Positions 55,063 to 64,000 of a stretch of DNA of 64,000 nt are shown piece after piece. The notes under the pieces are model-generated. The model was not told the origin of the DNA. It saw only the letters and a program-made list of their open reading frames with translations, and ran no database searches. Source of the stretch: Cacajao melanocephalus (Eukaryota > Chordata > Mammalia > Primates > Pitheciidae); contig CAUYLG010038518.1 of NCBI GenBank assembly GCA_963573385.1, positions 90,608 to 154,607 of the forward strand. Reading direction: 5' to 3'. The position numbers and the translations under genes were made by a program. Position 1 is the first letter of the stretch. Each line of letters starts with the position of its first letter.

Positions 55063-55895
55063 AATCAAGACTGTTCTTGACCAAAGACACTTACCTGGAG
55101 CATCTAGGATTCTCCCCTCTAAACAGCCATGTTTTAAGGCCTCACTTAAGACACAACTTCTTTCCATGTACTCTCCACTCTCCTAATGACTCTGCCCTTG
55201 CAGAGAGGATCTGGACTCTGGGAAAAGGCCAATGTGCATGAAATGTTCTTGCCATCACAAGGCAGCAGCGAAAGAGGAAACAATCCAAGAGTCAGAAAAC
55301 AGAATACATTAAAAAGCTTAAGCTGAAAAGGTTTTGGAAAGTTTATAGATTAGGTCCATGACATTGGATAGATCTCTAAGGCAAGAACGTTTATAATAGA
55401 GTTCCTGTTCTCCAAACTATGTTGTTTTTGCTTTTAGAAAAACCCTACCATTCGCAGGGCCACTCCTATCCTTTGCAGGACCTGGGGAAAGGGTACATGT
55501 GAAAGCCCACACATGCCTAAATATCTAAATGTGCTACATCACCCTACCAGATGTGGCACACTCACACTCCTTGTCCTAACCTGGGTTTCATCCAGCACAG
55601 AGAGGAGTTTCGTAGTTAAACAGCTGAAGTCCAGCTCCTGCACAACCCCCAGGCCTAGGGAAGCCCACCTCAACGACTTCCTTTGAATGACTATGAAAGA
55701 CTGCCCCACCTTCCCCATCCAGGCTTGAGACTATTTGCATTGGGAATTCAGGATCCTTCATTCCACGTGTGTTCTAGAAGGTGGAAGGGGCATGCCCCTT
55801 GGCCTATCACAAACTTAACCACAAGGGGTGCAGCATGGTGAGAGGAGGGCCAGGTTAGTTGCCCATGGCAGAAGTCCTTTTTTTGCCTGGGTTGA
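55063..55895. other. Unique DNA, no gene seen
   Basis: Nothing is assignable between Alus. Confidence 0.4.
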
Positions 55896-55982
55896 TACTT
55901 GGGAGGATCACTTGAGCACAGGAGTTCAAGACCAGCCTGGGCAACATAGCCAGACCCTGTCTCAATTTGAAAAAAAAAAAAG
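55896..55982 (+). mobile_element. Partial Alu (left arm)
   Basis: tacttgggaggatcacttga through accagcctgggcaacatagc to an A12 tail. Only about 85 bp of Alu sequence is present. Confidence 0.85.
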
Positions 55983-55998
55983 ATACTTTCATGAATCA

Positions 55999-56291
<293 letters not shown>

Positions 56292-56451
56292 CACCTATCA
56301 TTTCTATAATTCTTTACTAAGCAATTTCTTTGAACATGGAGAGCACAAAGAAAAAAATTTTAAATCTATATGGAACACAATTTCTTTCCAAAGAGTTTTC
56401 TTTTATCATTGAGTTCTGATTTGACTTTCTAGTTTTTAGTATACTGGCTTT
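56292..56451. other. Short inter-Alu DNA
   Basis: AT-rich, no assignable feature. Confidence 0.4.
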
Positions 56452-56760
56452 ATTTTGTTGTATTGTGTTGTGTTGTGTTATGTTGTGTTTTGAGACAGCA
56501 TCTCACTCTGTTTCCCAGGCTGGAATGCAGTGGTGCAATCTTGGCTCACTGCAGCCTTGAGTGATCTTTCCACCTCAGCCTCCTGAGTAGCTGGGACTAC
56601 AGACGTAAGATACCACATCCAACTAATTTTTGTATTTTTTGTAGAGATGGGGGTCTTATCTTGTTGTACAGGCTGGTCTCGAACTCCTGAGCTCGAACAA
56701 TCTGCTCGCTTCAGCCTCTGGAAGTGCTGGGATTACAGGCGTGTGCCACTGCGCCCATCA
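56452..56760 (-). mobile_element. Alu element (antisense)
   Basis: (TTGTG)n-like decayed tail, gagacagcatctcactctg, ending cgtgtgccactgcgcccatc. atactggcttt and atactgacttt flank it as a slightly diverged target-site duplication. Confidence 0.95.
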
Positions 56761-57022
56761 ACATACTGACTTTCAAAGAACACATAGACAAGGATTCTTA
56801 CAAGGCTTGCTACTATATTGACTGTACCAGCACATGGCAGGCTGACGGACTCACAAAGAATTGCCCCACTGAGCTGACTTATTCACACCAGGCTCCGGGG
56901 CTTCAGCGAGGCCTGAGCTCAGGATCCTATCCAGTTCTTTTCATCAGATAAAGCAAATTACAGATGGTCTCCTGATAAAGGAAGAGTACAGTTTTCCAAG
57001 GACATTTAAAATGGAAGTATAA
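56761..57022. other. Short inter-Alu DNA
   Basis: No assignable feature. Confidence 0.4.
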
Positions 57023-57152
57023 GCTGGTCAGGGTGGCTCATGCCTATAATTCCAGCTACTTAGGAGGCTGAGGCAGGAGGATGGCTTGAGCCCAGGAGTT
57101 TGAGTCCAGCCTGAGAAACATAATAAGACACCATCTCCAAAAAAAAAAAAAA
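57023..57152 (+). mobile_element. Alu monomer with A-tail
   Basis: gctggtcagggtggctcatg through gagtccagcctgagaaacat to an A14 tail, one arm only. GAAGTATAA lies before (about 57014) and after (57153) as target-site duplication. Confidence 0.92.
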
Positions 57153-57161
57153 GAAGTATAA

Positions 57162-57455
57162 TTTTCTTTTGAGACAGAGTCTCCCCACTCTGTCACCCGG
57201 ACTGGAGTGCAGTGGTATGAACTTGGCTCAGTGCAACCTCCACTTCCCAGGTTCAAGCAACTCTCGTGCCTCAACCACCTGAGTAGCTGGAGGTTACAAG
57301 TGTGCGCTACCATATCTGGCTAATTTTTGTATTTTTAGTAGAGACGGGGTTTCGCCATGTTGGCCAGGCTGGTCTCAAGCTCCTAACCTCAACTAATTCA
57401 CCGCCTTGGCCTCCCAAAGTGCTAAGATTAGAGGCGTGAGCCACCATGTCCGGCC
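57162..57455 (-). mobile_element. Alu element (antisense)
   Basis: ttttcttttgagacagagtc through ggcgtgagccaccatgtccg. It begins about 9 bp after the tail of the preceding sense monomer, so the two form a near-spacerless inverted pair. Confidence 0.96.
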
Positions 57456-57498
57456 ATTTTTCCTTTTTAAAATAATTTTTAAAATAACAATGTTATTT

Positions 57499-57601
57499 AA
57501 AAAATGAACACCATGAATTTGCATGTCATCTCTGTGCAGGGGCCATGCTAATCTTCTCTGTATTGTTCCAATTTTAGTATATGTGCTGCTGAAGTGAGCA
57601 C
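57499..57601 (-). pseudogene. U6 snRNA retropseudogene
   Basis: Read on the - strand from 57601, the sequence begins GTGCTCACTTCAGCAGCACA, runs through the U6 blocks around TACTAAAATTGGAAC, the ACAGAGA box (ATACAGAGAAGATTAGC) and ATGGCCCCTGC, and ends near 57499 in a T-run. Relative to U6 it has several substitutions, including changes at the 5' stem and a rearranged 3' end (catggtgttca in place of the usual end). No proximal sequence element or TATA box typical of an active U6 promoter was seen on the 57602 side. U6 copies of this kind are common L1-mobilised pseudogenes. Confidence 0.9.
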
Positions 57602-58679
57602 AATTTTCTTTTTTTCAATTGATTCCAGCTTCTGCAGAAGGATGTACAATTTTCTGATGGCTTCTAAGAAGGAACAGCTACCAGTTATTGAGAGGTAATC
57701 ACATAAGGTGGTATAGACTGGTGATGCCTACTCCAGTCTCCTTACCCAGGCTGAGTTCATATTTGTGTTAGAAAGAGCTGCAGGTTGGAGAATTTGGGGT
57801 CGGGCTTGAGAACAGTGTGAGTACGGGTGATGATCACAGGGGAATACCTTCCACATGGGGAGTTAGCAGTCCTGCCTGTGCTCTACCTTGCTGGCTGATT
57901 GAGAAGTCAGTTACCTTTGAGCCCATTTCCTCCTCTGTGGGGGGAAAAAAGGGTCAGCCTAGATAATTCGAATATTTCTTGTAAAATTCTGAGTGTCTCT
58001 GGGAGGGAATGTGGGTGGGGCTACCCTGAGCCATTTGAACTCTTGGGAAGTCCTTCAGAGAGAACACAAATTGGCTCTCGCTGTTCACTTACTCACATTT
58101 TACCTGTGGTGTCAGAGCCTCGGGGACCCAGCAGATCTGGGGAACATCTTCTAGTTACAGCATGTACTGCCCACAGTCTGATAACCATCAGTCGGGTGGA
58201 TTTCCAGCCTCAGATGTTCAGGTGCTCTCTTTGGAAAGACTAACTCCTCATGTTACTGCACAGAATATGGGTCCCCAAATGACAGCCATAGCGCGTGTCA
58301 GGTAGAGCTGCAGTGGGTCAAGTGGTGCCTTTAACCAATTAAATGCAGTTTTCGGTCCCTGAAAACTATTTGTTTCCTTATCAACCGACCTGAAGGGACA
58401 CTGGGAGTCTTGGTAGGTTTCCAGGCTTTTGTAAGTTCGGAAGAAATTATTGACTTAGCATAGATGTGAGCTCAAAGAAACGTTTTCTAACAGCAAGAAA
58501 AATAAGCATTAGAGTTGACCACTGGCCTGTGAGTTTTGTCTGAAATAGCTGCCGTTTTCTTGAACCCATAGAGCAACATGTACTGGGGATATGGTAGTTG
58601 TTTACTGGGGATATGGTATTACTGGGGATACAGTAGTTGTTTCACGGGGTTGTTGTGAACATATATGGGATACCTCAGA
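57602..58679. other. Unique DNA with a short tandem repeat
   Basis: 58581-58642 contains three imperfect copies of tactggggatatggtag..., starting at 58581, 58603 and 58620. Frames here (57899-58243) carry no domain. No gene is called. Confidence 0.5.
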
Positions 58680-59320
58680 TAAAACACCTTGTATTCCACC
58701 CTAACAACCCTCCTTTAGACTGGCGGGGCACCTGCTCAAAAGCCTTCCTCAGGCGGGTTAAAACCTGTGTTTCGGTAGGTCTGATACTGGTGGGCTGGGG
58801 GAGATCCCCTAATGCCAGTGCTACATTGACCCCAGCCAAGGTCCACGCTCTTGACACTGTCCAGAGAATGAGTTCAAGGACAACAAAGAAAATAGTGACA
58901 ATATGGAGATTTATTGCAAAGGGGAAAATACACTCAGGAAAAGGGATTGTGGGTATACTAAAGAGAGGGTCACGCACAAGGGGGTTTGGGGCGGCTACCT
59001 TCATGGACTTCTTTAATCAAGGGGCGAAATATTCGTGAAAATTCCTGAAAAAGTGGGGAGATATCTCGGGACTGTGGTGCCACCCATTTTTACTCCAAAT
59101 AGGGGTGTCCCCGGAACCGTCACGGCACTGGGGTGATTTAGGTTGTTAATGAGCGTATAATGAGGTCCTAGGAGAAACCTAAGTCAAATCCAGGACCACG
59201 TTGGGTCCAGCGGGTCTTAGCCCGCTTGGTACACACCCTGGTTTTCAGGTTCTTCTCAGCCCATAGCCTCTAGTCAATTGAAACTGCTGCCTGGAATTTT
59301 TTCTTCTTCTCTGGCCACCC
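58680..59320 (-). mobile_element. ERV LTR-like element upstream of MFHAS1
   Basis: Read on the - strand this resembles an LTR of the ERV1 kind: 'aaaaatgggtggcaccacag', 'tttcacgaatatttcgcccc', 'cccctttgcaataaatctcc' with AATAAA at 58915-58910, then an R/U5-like 'tattttctttgttgtccttg'. The orientation is opposite to MFHAS1 and the edge lies about 0.3 kb from the CpG island. Both termini are approximate, and no gag/pol/env-derived frame is seen, so it is solitary. Confidence 0.55.
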
Positions 59321-59599
59321 TGCATTACTCCTGTCTCATGTTCAACACGGAATAGGGCCTCAGGAAATATTTACCAAATGAATGAATGGTTGCCTGCTCT
59401 TCTGCTTTTGTTTAACCACACTTTTGTCCTAAGCTCCTATGATGACACCCAGGGCCCCCAAGTTCTGCCAGTTCCACCACGGTGTGAATGCAGCGCGAGC
59501 TGCAGGGGAGTAGGTAAATGATGAGTAAGGGAAGCCTGCGGATCCGACGCATTAGAGAACAAGAAAAAGAAATCCTTAGAGACTGGGGGCCAACAAAGA
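59321..59599. other. Short DNA between LTR and CpG island
   Basis: No feature assigned. GC content rises rightwards. Confidence 0.4.
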
Positions 59600-60136
59600 G
59601 CCCGACCCGGGAGAACCCACCAGGGGAGTCCTGGGGAGACCCGGGGCCCCACCTCCCCGCCCACCGCGGTCCCGGGCGGCGGCCCGCCCCCAGCCAGGCG
59701 CCCCCGGCCCCGCACCCGGCGCTCTCCGCAGCCCCCGCCCCCGGGGCGGTGCCTGGAAAACGCGGCGCCTCCGCGGGTCACGTGGGGGCCGCTCCGCCGG
59801 GCGGCGCTGCCGCTTCCCGATCGCGCCCTCCCAGCGCCGCGGACGCGGCGCCCGCGCTCCCGCCCGAGCCCGGGGAAGCGGAGACAAGGAGGCGCCGCCG
59901 CCCCCTCCCCGCGGCTGCGCCCCGGCCGTGCGCCCGCAGCATGCCTGCCGCGGGGCCGAGCGCCGCCCTCCCCCAGGAGCTCGCGGAGGCGACGCTGCTG
60001 CCGGCCGCGGAGCCGCGGCTGCGAGGGTAGCGGGGCTGGAGCCGGGCACGCCTAGGCGCCGCGCGGCGGGCGGAGAGGGAGGAGGAGCAGGCATCCTCCG
60101 CGGCCCGCGGGCGGCGGCCCTGCTGCCAGGCGCACC

Positions 60137-60259
60137 GATGGCCCGGCCGCAGGGAGAATGCGAGCTGCCCTCCACGAGCTCGGCGCCCCACGTTGCTGCT
60201 CGCATTGCCGCCGCTGCCGCCCCTCAGCTACGGGCGCCCGGCCGCTGGCTGCGCTAGGA
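60137..60259 (+). other. Possible upstream ORF
   Basis: ATG at 60137 (caccgATGG, G at +4 but C at -3) opens a frame of about 40 codons that stops before the MFHAS1 start. It counts only if transcription starts upstream. Confidence 0.35.
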
Positions 60260-60532
60260 CCCGCGGTCGTCGGCCGCAGAGCGCGGGAGGGCAGGCAGGA
60301 GCGGGAGCCGGAGGGCCCGAGGCGCGGCGCGGCATGTAGCTGTGGGCGCCCGCGCCCGCGCGTGGCTGTCGGCCTGGGGCCCCGCCATGGCTGGGATGGA
60401 CAGTGGCAACCTGAAGACGGCGAGGCTGTGGCGGGACGCCGCCCTGCGCGCCAGGAAGCTGCGGAGCAACCTGCGCCAGCTCACCCTCAGCGCCGCCGGG
60501 GCCTGCCCGGGGGCCGAGTCCGACCCTCTTGA
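60158..60532 (+). other. Possible overlapping upstream ORF
   Basis: ATG at 60158 has A at -3 (gagaATGc) and opens a 124-codon frame that runs past the MFHAS1 start and ends at 60532, out of frame with it. If included in the mRNA it would compete with MFHAS1 initiation. Arginine/alanine-rich composition is what CpG-island DNA gives; no domain. Confidence 0.3.
60334..60339 (+). promoter_or_regulatory. Start-stop element (ATGTAG) in 5' leader
   Basis: ATG followed directly by TAG lies 48 nt upstream of the MFHAS1 start codon (ggcATGTAGc). A minimal upstream ORF of this kind can stall initiating ribosomes. Present in any transcript beginning upstream of 60334. Confidence 0.5.
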
Positions 60533-63384
60533 GTCCCCCGCCCCCGCCCAGCTCGTGCTGCCCGCCAGCCTCGGGGACATTGAGGCGCTGAACTTGGCGA
60601 ACAACGGCTTGGAGGAGGTGCCCGACGGGCTGGGGTCGGCGCTGGGCAGCCTGCGCGTCCTGGTCCTGCGCAGGAACCGCTTCGCCCGGCTGCCTCCGGC
60701 GGTGGCCGAGCTCGGCCACCACCTCACCGAGCTGGACGTGAGCCACAACCGGCTGACCGCCCTGGGCGCGGAGGTGGTGAGTGCTCTGAGGGAACTGCGG
60801 AAGCTCAACCTCAGCCACAACCAACTGCCCGCCCTGCCCGCCCAGCTGGGTGCTCTCGCCCACCTGGAAGAGCTGGACGTCAGCTTTAACCGGCTGGCGC
60901 ACCTGCCCGACTCCCTCTCCTGCCTCTCCCGCCTGCGCACCCTGGACGTGGATCACAACCAGCTCACTGCCTTCCCCCGGCAGCTGCTGCAGCTGGCGGC
61001 CTTGGAGGAGCTGGACGTGTCCAGCAACCGGCTGCGGGGCCTGCCTGAGGATATCAATGCCCTGCGTGCCCTCAAGATCCTTTGGCTGAGTGGGGCCGAG
61101 CTTGGCACGCTGCCCGCCGGTTTCTGCGAGCTGGCCAGTTTGGAGAGCCTCATGCTGGACAACAACGGGCTGCAGGCTCTGCCTGCCCAGTTCAGCCGCC
61201 TGCAGAGGCTCAAAATGCTCAACCTCTCTTCCAACCTCTTCGAGGAGTTCCCTGCCGCGCTGCTGCCCCTGGCTGGTCTGGAGGAGCTCTACCTTAGTCG
61301 CAACCAGCTCACCTCCGTGCCATCCCTTATCTCGGGCCTGGGCCGGCTTCTCACCCTGTGGCTGGATAATAACCGCATCCGCTACCTGCCAGACTCCATC
61401 GTGGAGCTGACCGGCCTGGAGGAGCTCGTGCTGCAGGGGAACCAGATCGCGGTGCTGCCCGACAACTTTGGCCAACTCTCCCGGGTGGGCTTGTGGAAGA
61501 TCAAGGACAACCCACTGATCCAGCCCCCCTACGAGGTCTGCATGAAGGGGATCCCCTATATTGCAGCTTACCAGAAGGAGCTGGCTCATTCCCAGCCGGC
61601 GGTGCAGCCCCGGCTCAAGCTGCTCCTGATGGGGCATAAGGCTGCAGGAAAGACTTTGCTGCGCCACTGCCTCACCAAGGAGAGAGTGGAGGGCTCCCTG
61701 GGAGGAGGGGACAAGGAGAAGTGCTACCCACCTTCACCTCCCCCTGTGAGTAAGGGCATCGAGGTGACCAGCTGGACAGCGGATGCCTCCCGGGGCCTGC
61801 GGTTCATCGTGTATGACTTAGCTGGGGATGAAAGTTACGAGGTGATCCAGCCCTTCTTCCTGTCCCCAGGAGCCCTGTACGTGCTGGTGGTCAACTTGGC
61901 CACCTATGAGCCTCGCTGCTTTCCCAGCACCGTGGGCTCCTTCTTGCATCGAGTCGGGGCGAGAGTGCCCCACGCGGTGGTGTGCATCGTGGGCACCCAC
62001 GCGGACATGTGCGGGGAGCGCGAGCTGGAGGAGAAGTGTCTGGACATTCACCGCCAGATCGCCCTGCAGGAGAAGCACGACGCGGAGGGGCTGAGCCGCC
62101 TGGCCCAGGTGGTGGACGAGGCACTGACCCGGGACTTCGAGCTGCGCTCTGCCAGCCCCCACGCAGCCTACTACGGTGTTTCGGACAAGAACCTTCGACG
62201 GCGCAAGGCCCATTTTCAATACCTGCTCAATCACCGACTGCAGATCCTCTCCCCGGTGCTGCCTGTTAGCTGCAGGGACCCGCGCCACTTGCAACGTCTT
62301 CGGGACAAGTTGCTCTCAGTCGCTGAGCACCGAGAAATCTTCCCCAACTTACACCGAGTACTGCCTCGATCCTGGCAGGTGCTGGAGGAACTGCATTTCC
62401 AGCCACCTCAGGCACAGCGACTGTGGCTAAGCTGGTGGGACTCGGCGCGCCTGGGCCTGCAGGCGGGTCTGACCGAGGACCGACTGCAGAGTGCCCTTTC
62501 CTACTTGCATGAGAGCGGCAAGCTACTGTACTTTGAGGACAGTCCGGCGCTCAAGGAGCACGTCTTCCACAACCTCACCCGCCTCATCGACATCCTCAAT
62601 GTCTTCTTCCAGAGGGATGCTTCCTTGCTGCTGCATAAGCTGCTCCTGGGGACCAGTGGAGAGGGCAAGGCGGAGGGGGAAAGCTCTCCGTCCGTGGCGC
62701 TGCCCACCCCAAGCCAGGAACTGCTCCGGGCCACCCAGCTCCATCAATACGTGGAGGGCTTTCTGTTGCATGGGCTCTTGCCAGCCCATGTCATTCGGTT
62801 GCTGCTTAAGCCTCATGTCCAGGCCCAGCAGGACTTGCAGCTGCTGCTGGAGCTGCTGGAGAAGATGGGACTCTGTTACTGCCTCAATAAACCCAAGGGC
62901 AAGCCTTTGAATGGGTCCACAGCTTGGTACAAGTTCCCAAGCTATGTGCAGAATGAGGTGCCCCATGCGGAAGCCTGGATTAACGGGACCAACCTAGCTG
63001 GGCAGTCTTTTGTGGCTGAGCAGTTGCAGATTGAATATAGCTTTCCTTTTACCTTTCCACCTGGGTTGTTTGCAAGGTACAGTGTCCAGATCAACAGCCA
63101 CGTGGTGCACAGGTCGGATGGTAAATTTCAGATCTTTGCCTATAGAGGGAAAGTTCCTGTGGTGGTGAGTTACAGACCTGCCAAGGGAGTCCTGCAGCCA
63201 GACACCCTGTCTATTGCTAGCCATGCATCACTACCAAATATATGGACCGCATGGCAAGCCATAACCCCCTTGGTAGAGGAACTGAATGTCCTGCTTCAGG
63301 AATGGCCTGGACTGCACTACACCGTGCACATTCTCTGTTCTAAGTGCCTTAAGAGAGGATCGCCCAATCCACATGCTTTTCCAG
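60387..63384 (+). CDS. MFHAS1: MFHAS1, coding exon 1 (ROCO protein)
   Basis: This exon encodes residues 1-999 plus the first base of codon 1000 of MFHAS1. The start at 60387 has a near-ideal context (gccccgccATGGct) and gives the family's MAGMDSGNLK N-terminus. The open frame extending left begins only with GTG at 60342. Domains: an N-terminal linker (1-63), thirteen ~23-residue leucine-rich repeats (about 64-370, consensus LxxLDLSxNxLxxLP, with a degenerate capping repeat to about 400), a Roc GTPase with Walker A GHKAAGKT (416-423), switch-II-like DLAGDE (477-482) and THAD in the base-recognition position (537-540), then a COR region from about 630. The rest of the exon covers nearly all of the ~1050-residue family length, so only about 50 residues lie in later exons. 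From the literature, MFHAS1 is cytosolic, modulates Toll-like receptor, JNK and NF-kB signalling in macrophages, and is amplified in some sarcomas. It differs from the human protein I remember at several sites (for example around residues 34-60), suggesting a non-human primate. The frame is intact. Confidence 0.97.
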
Positions 63385-63811
63385 GTAAGCGGAGAGAGGG
63401 ACAAGGTTCTTCTCTGATGTGCTGTAAGATATGCTTTTGGAGACACTTGTTTCTCATTTGGCAGAATGTTTACTTAACTTCACGGGTTCTCCAGGAAAGC
63501 TGCATAAGGGAAATCGAGGGAGATTTGGACACAAGCAAAAGGCAGTAAGTACCTGAGCATTATGAAATGCAGTCACAAGAGTCATCCTCTCCTAATAGAC
63601 TCAGACTTCCAAAATGGGTTTCAGTCACATTTGCCATCTCCTTTCCCCTCTTCTTGATGTAGCCCACATTTGATGGAAGGAAATTTCAGGTGATTGAACA
63701 GATGCTGGGCAGTGTCCGATGTTAGCCTCTTACTGAGCCTTGGCTAAAGTGTATGTTAGACACATCTCGAAGGAGTAGATGAGTTGGAGTTTTTTAACTC
63801 AATTTTTTAAA
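63385..63811 (+). other. MFHAS1: MFHAS1 intron 1, 5' part
   Basis: The donor is CAG|GTAAGC at 63384/63385, a strong consensus that follows the codons for HAFP, where the family protein continues in the next exon. Reading through the donor the frame stays open for 54 further codons to TAA at 63546-63548. No second exon lies in the window. Confidence 0.85.
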
Positions 63812-64000
63812 AGTAATTTTTTGTGGGTACATAGGTGTGTATATTTAGGGGGGCATGAGATGTTTTGATACAGGCATGCAATGCATAGAAATCACATCAT
63901 GTAAAATGGGATATCCATCCCCTCAAGCATTTAAGCACTGTGGTTACATTCAGAGTGTAATTAAAAAGTAAAAATTACTGCTCACTTTTCTTAAGAAAAT
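63812..64000 (-). mobile_element. L1 3' UTR, antisense, runs off the window
   Basis: tttttgtgggtacataggtg, tgagatgttttgatacaggc, atgcaatgcatagaaatcac and gatatccatcccctcaagca are the complement of the 3' end of L1MA/L1MB-type elements. It lies in MFHAS1 intron 1 and continues past the window end. Confidence 0.85.

Larger units (their letters stand above)
59600..60386 (+). promoter_or_regulatory. MFHAS1: MFHAS1 CpG-island promoter and 5' leader
   Basis: GC content and CpG density rise abruptly near 59600 and stay high into the coding exon. Readable motifs are GC boxes CCCCGCCC (59655-59662) and CCCCCGCCCCC next to GGGGCGG (59734-59751), and an E-box TCACGTG (59778-59784). There is no TATA box, so dispersed initiation is expected. 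The transcription start cannot be placed from sequence. Several upstream ATGs fall in this segment; if the start lies upstream of 60137 they are in the leader. This is the typical promoter type of a broadly expressed gene. Confidence 0.8.

Noticed and set aside
59518..60205. Overlapping 137-209-codon Ala/Arg/Pro-rich frames in the CpG island on both strands
   Set aside because: Stop codons are rare in such GC-rich DNA. Composition alone explains them and none carries a motif.
60342..60386. 15-codon in-frame N-terminal extension of MFHAS1
   Set aside because: The frame opens at GTG, not ATG. The ATG at 60387 has an excellent context and matches the family N-terminus.
60228..61667. 479-codon frame antisense to MFHAS1
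   Set aside because: GC-rich, leucine-repeat coding DNA gives open antisense frames. The product has no domain and there is no independent promoter or splice evidence.

Overview
This window reads as nuclear DNA of a primate. It holds about twenty Alu elements with A-tails and, in several cases, visible target-site duplications. It also holds L1, MIR, MaLR and other LTR elements, hAT-Charlie fragments, a U6 snRNA retropseudogene, microsatellites and minisatellites, and one CpG-island promoter. The only gene I can support is MFHAS1 (malignant fibrous histiocytoma amplified sequence 1, also MASL1). Its large first coding exon starts at 60387 on the + strand and ends at a splice donor at 63384/63385. 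From memory the predicted protein is close to, but not identical with, human MFHAS1, so I lean to a non-human anthropoid, perhaps a New World monkey (low confidence). In human, MFHAS1 lies in 8p23.1 beside ERI1, and the 59 kb upstream here would correspond to the MFHAS1-ERI1 intergenic interval.

Layout. 1-32 kb is mostly unique intergenic DNA with few Alus. It has a MaLR LTR near the left end, a 53/57-bp GC-rich minisatellite (2.6-2.9 kb), a 630-bp GGT/GAT tract joined to a MaLR LTR (15.1-16.1 kb), an 18-bp C-rich minisatellite (17.2-17.7 kb), a hAT-type DNA transposon pair (19.5-19.9 kb) and L1 3' ends at 14.4, 22 and 25 kb. 32-38 kb is Alu-rich with L1 remnants and a pyrimidine tract. 38-46 kb is mostly unique with old MIR, LTR and MER5-type pieces and a striking double octamer at 40.02 kb. 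46.8-50.2 kb is a nested pile of L1, Alu and LTR. 50-57.6 kb is Alu-dense, ending in a U6 pseudogene. An ERV LTR (58.7-59.3 kb) then sits directly upstream of the MFHAS1 CpG island (about 59.6-60.6 kb, with high GC continuing through the exon).

Function. The window is a promoter and first exon preceded by a long non-coding interval that may hold regulatory elements. MFHAS1 encodes a ROCO-type protein (leucine-rich repeats, Roc GTPase, COR) known from the literature as a modulator of Toll-like receptor and MAPK signalling. I found no second protein-coding gene, tRNA, CRISPR array or new multi-gene system. The most useful observations are the 5'-leader upstream ORFs, the in-frame intron read-through of exon 1, the double octamer, a perfect 10-bp hairpin at 18.58 kb and the nested or inverted repeat structures.
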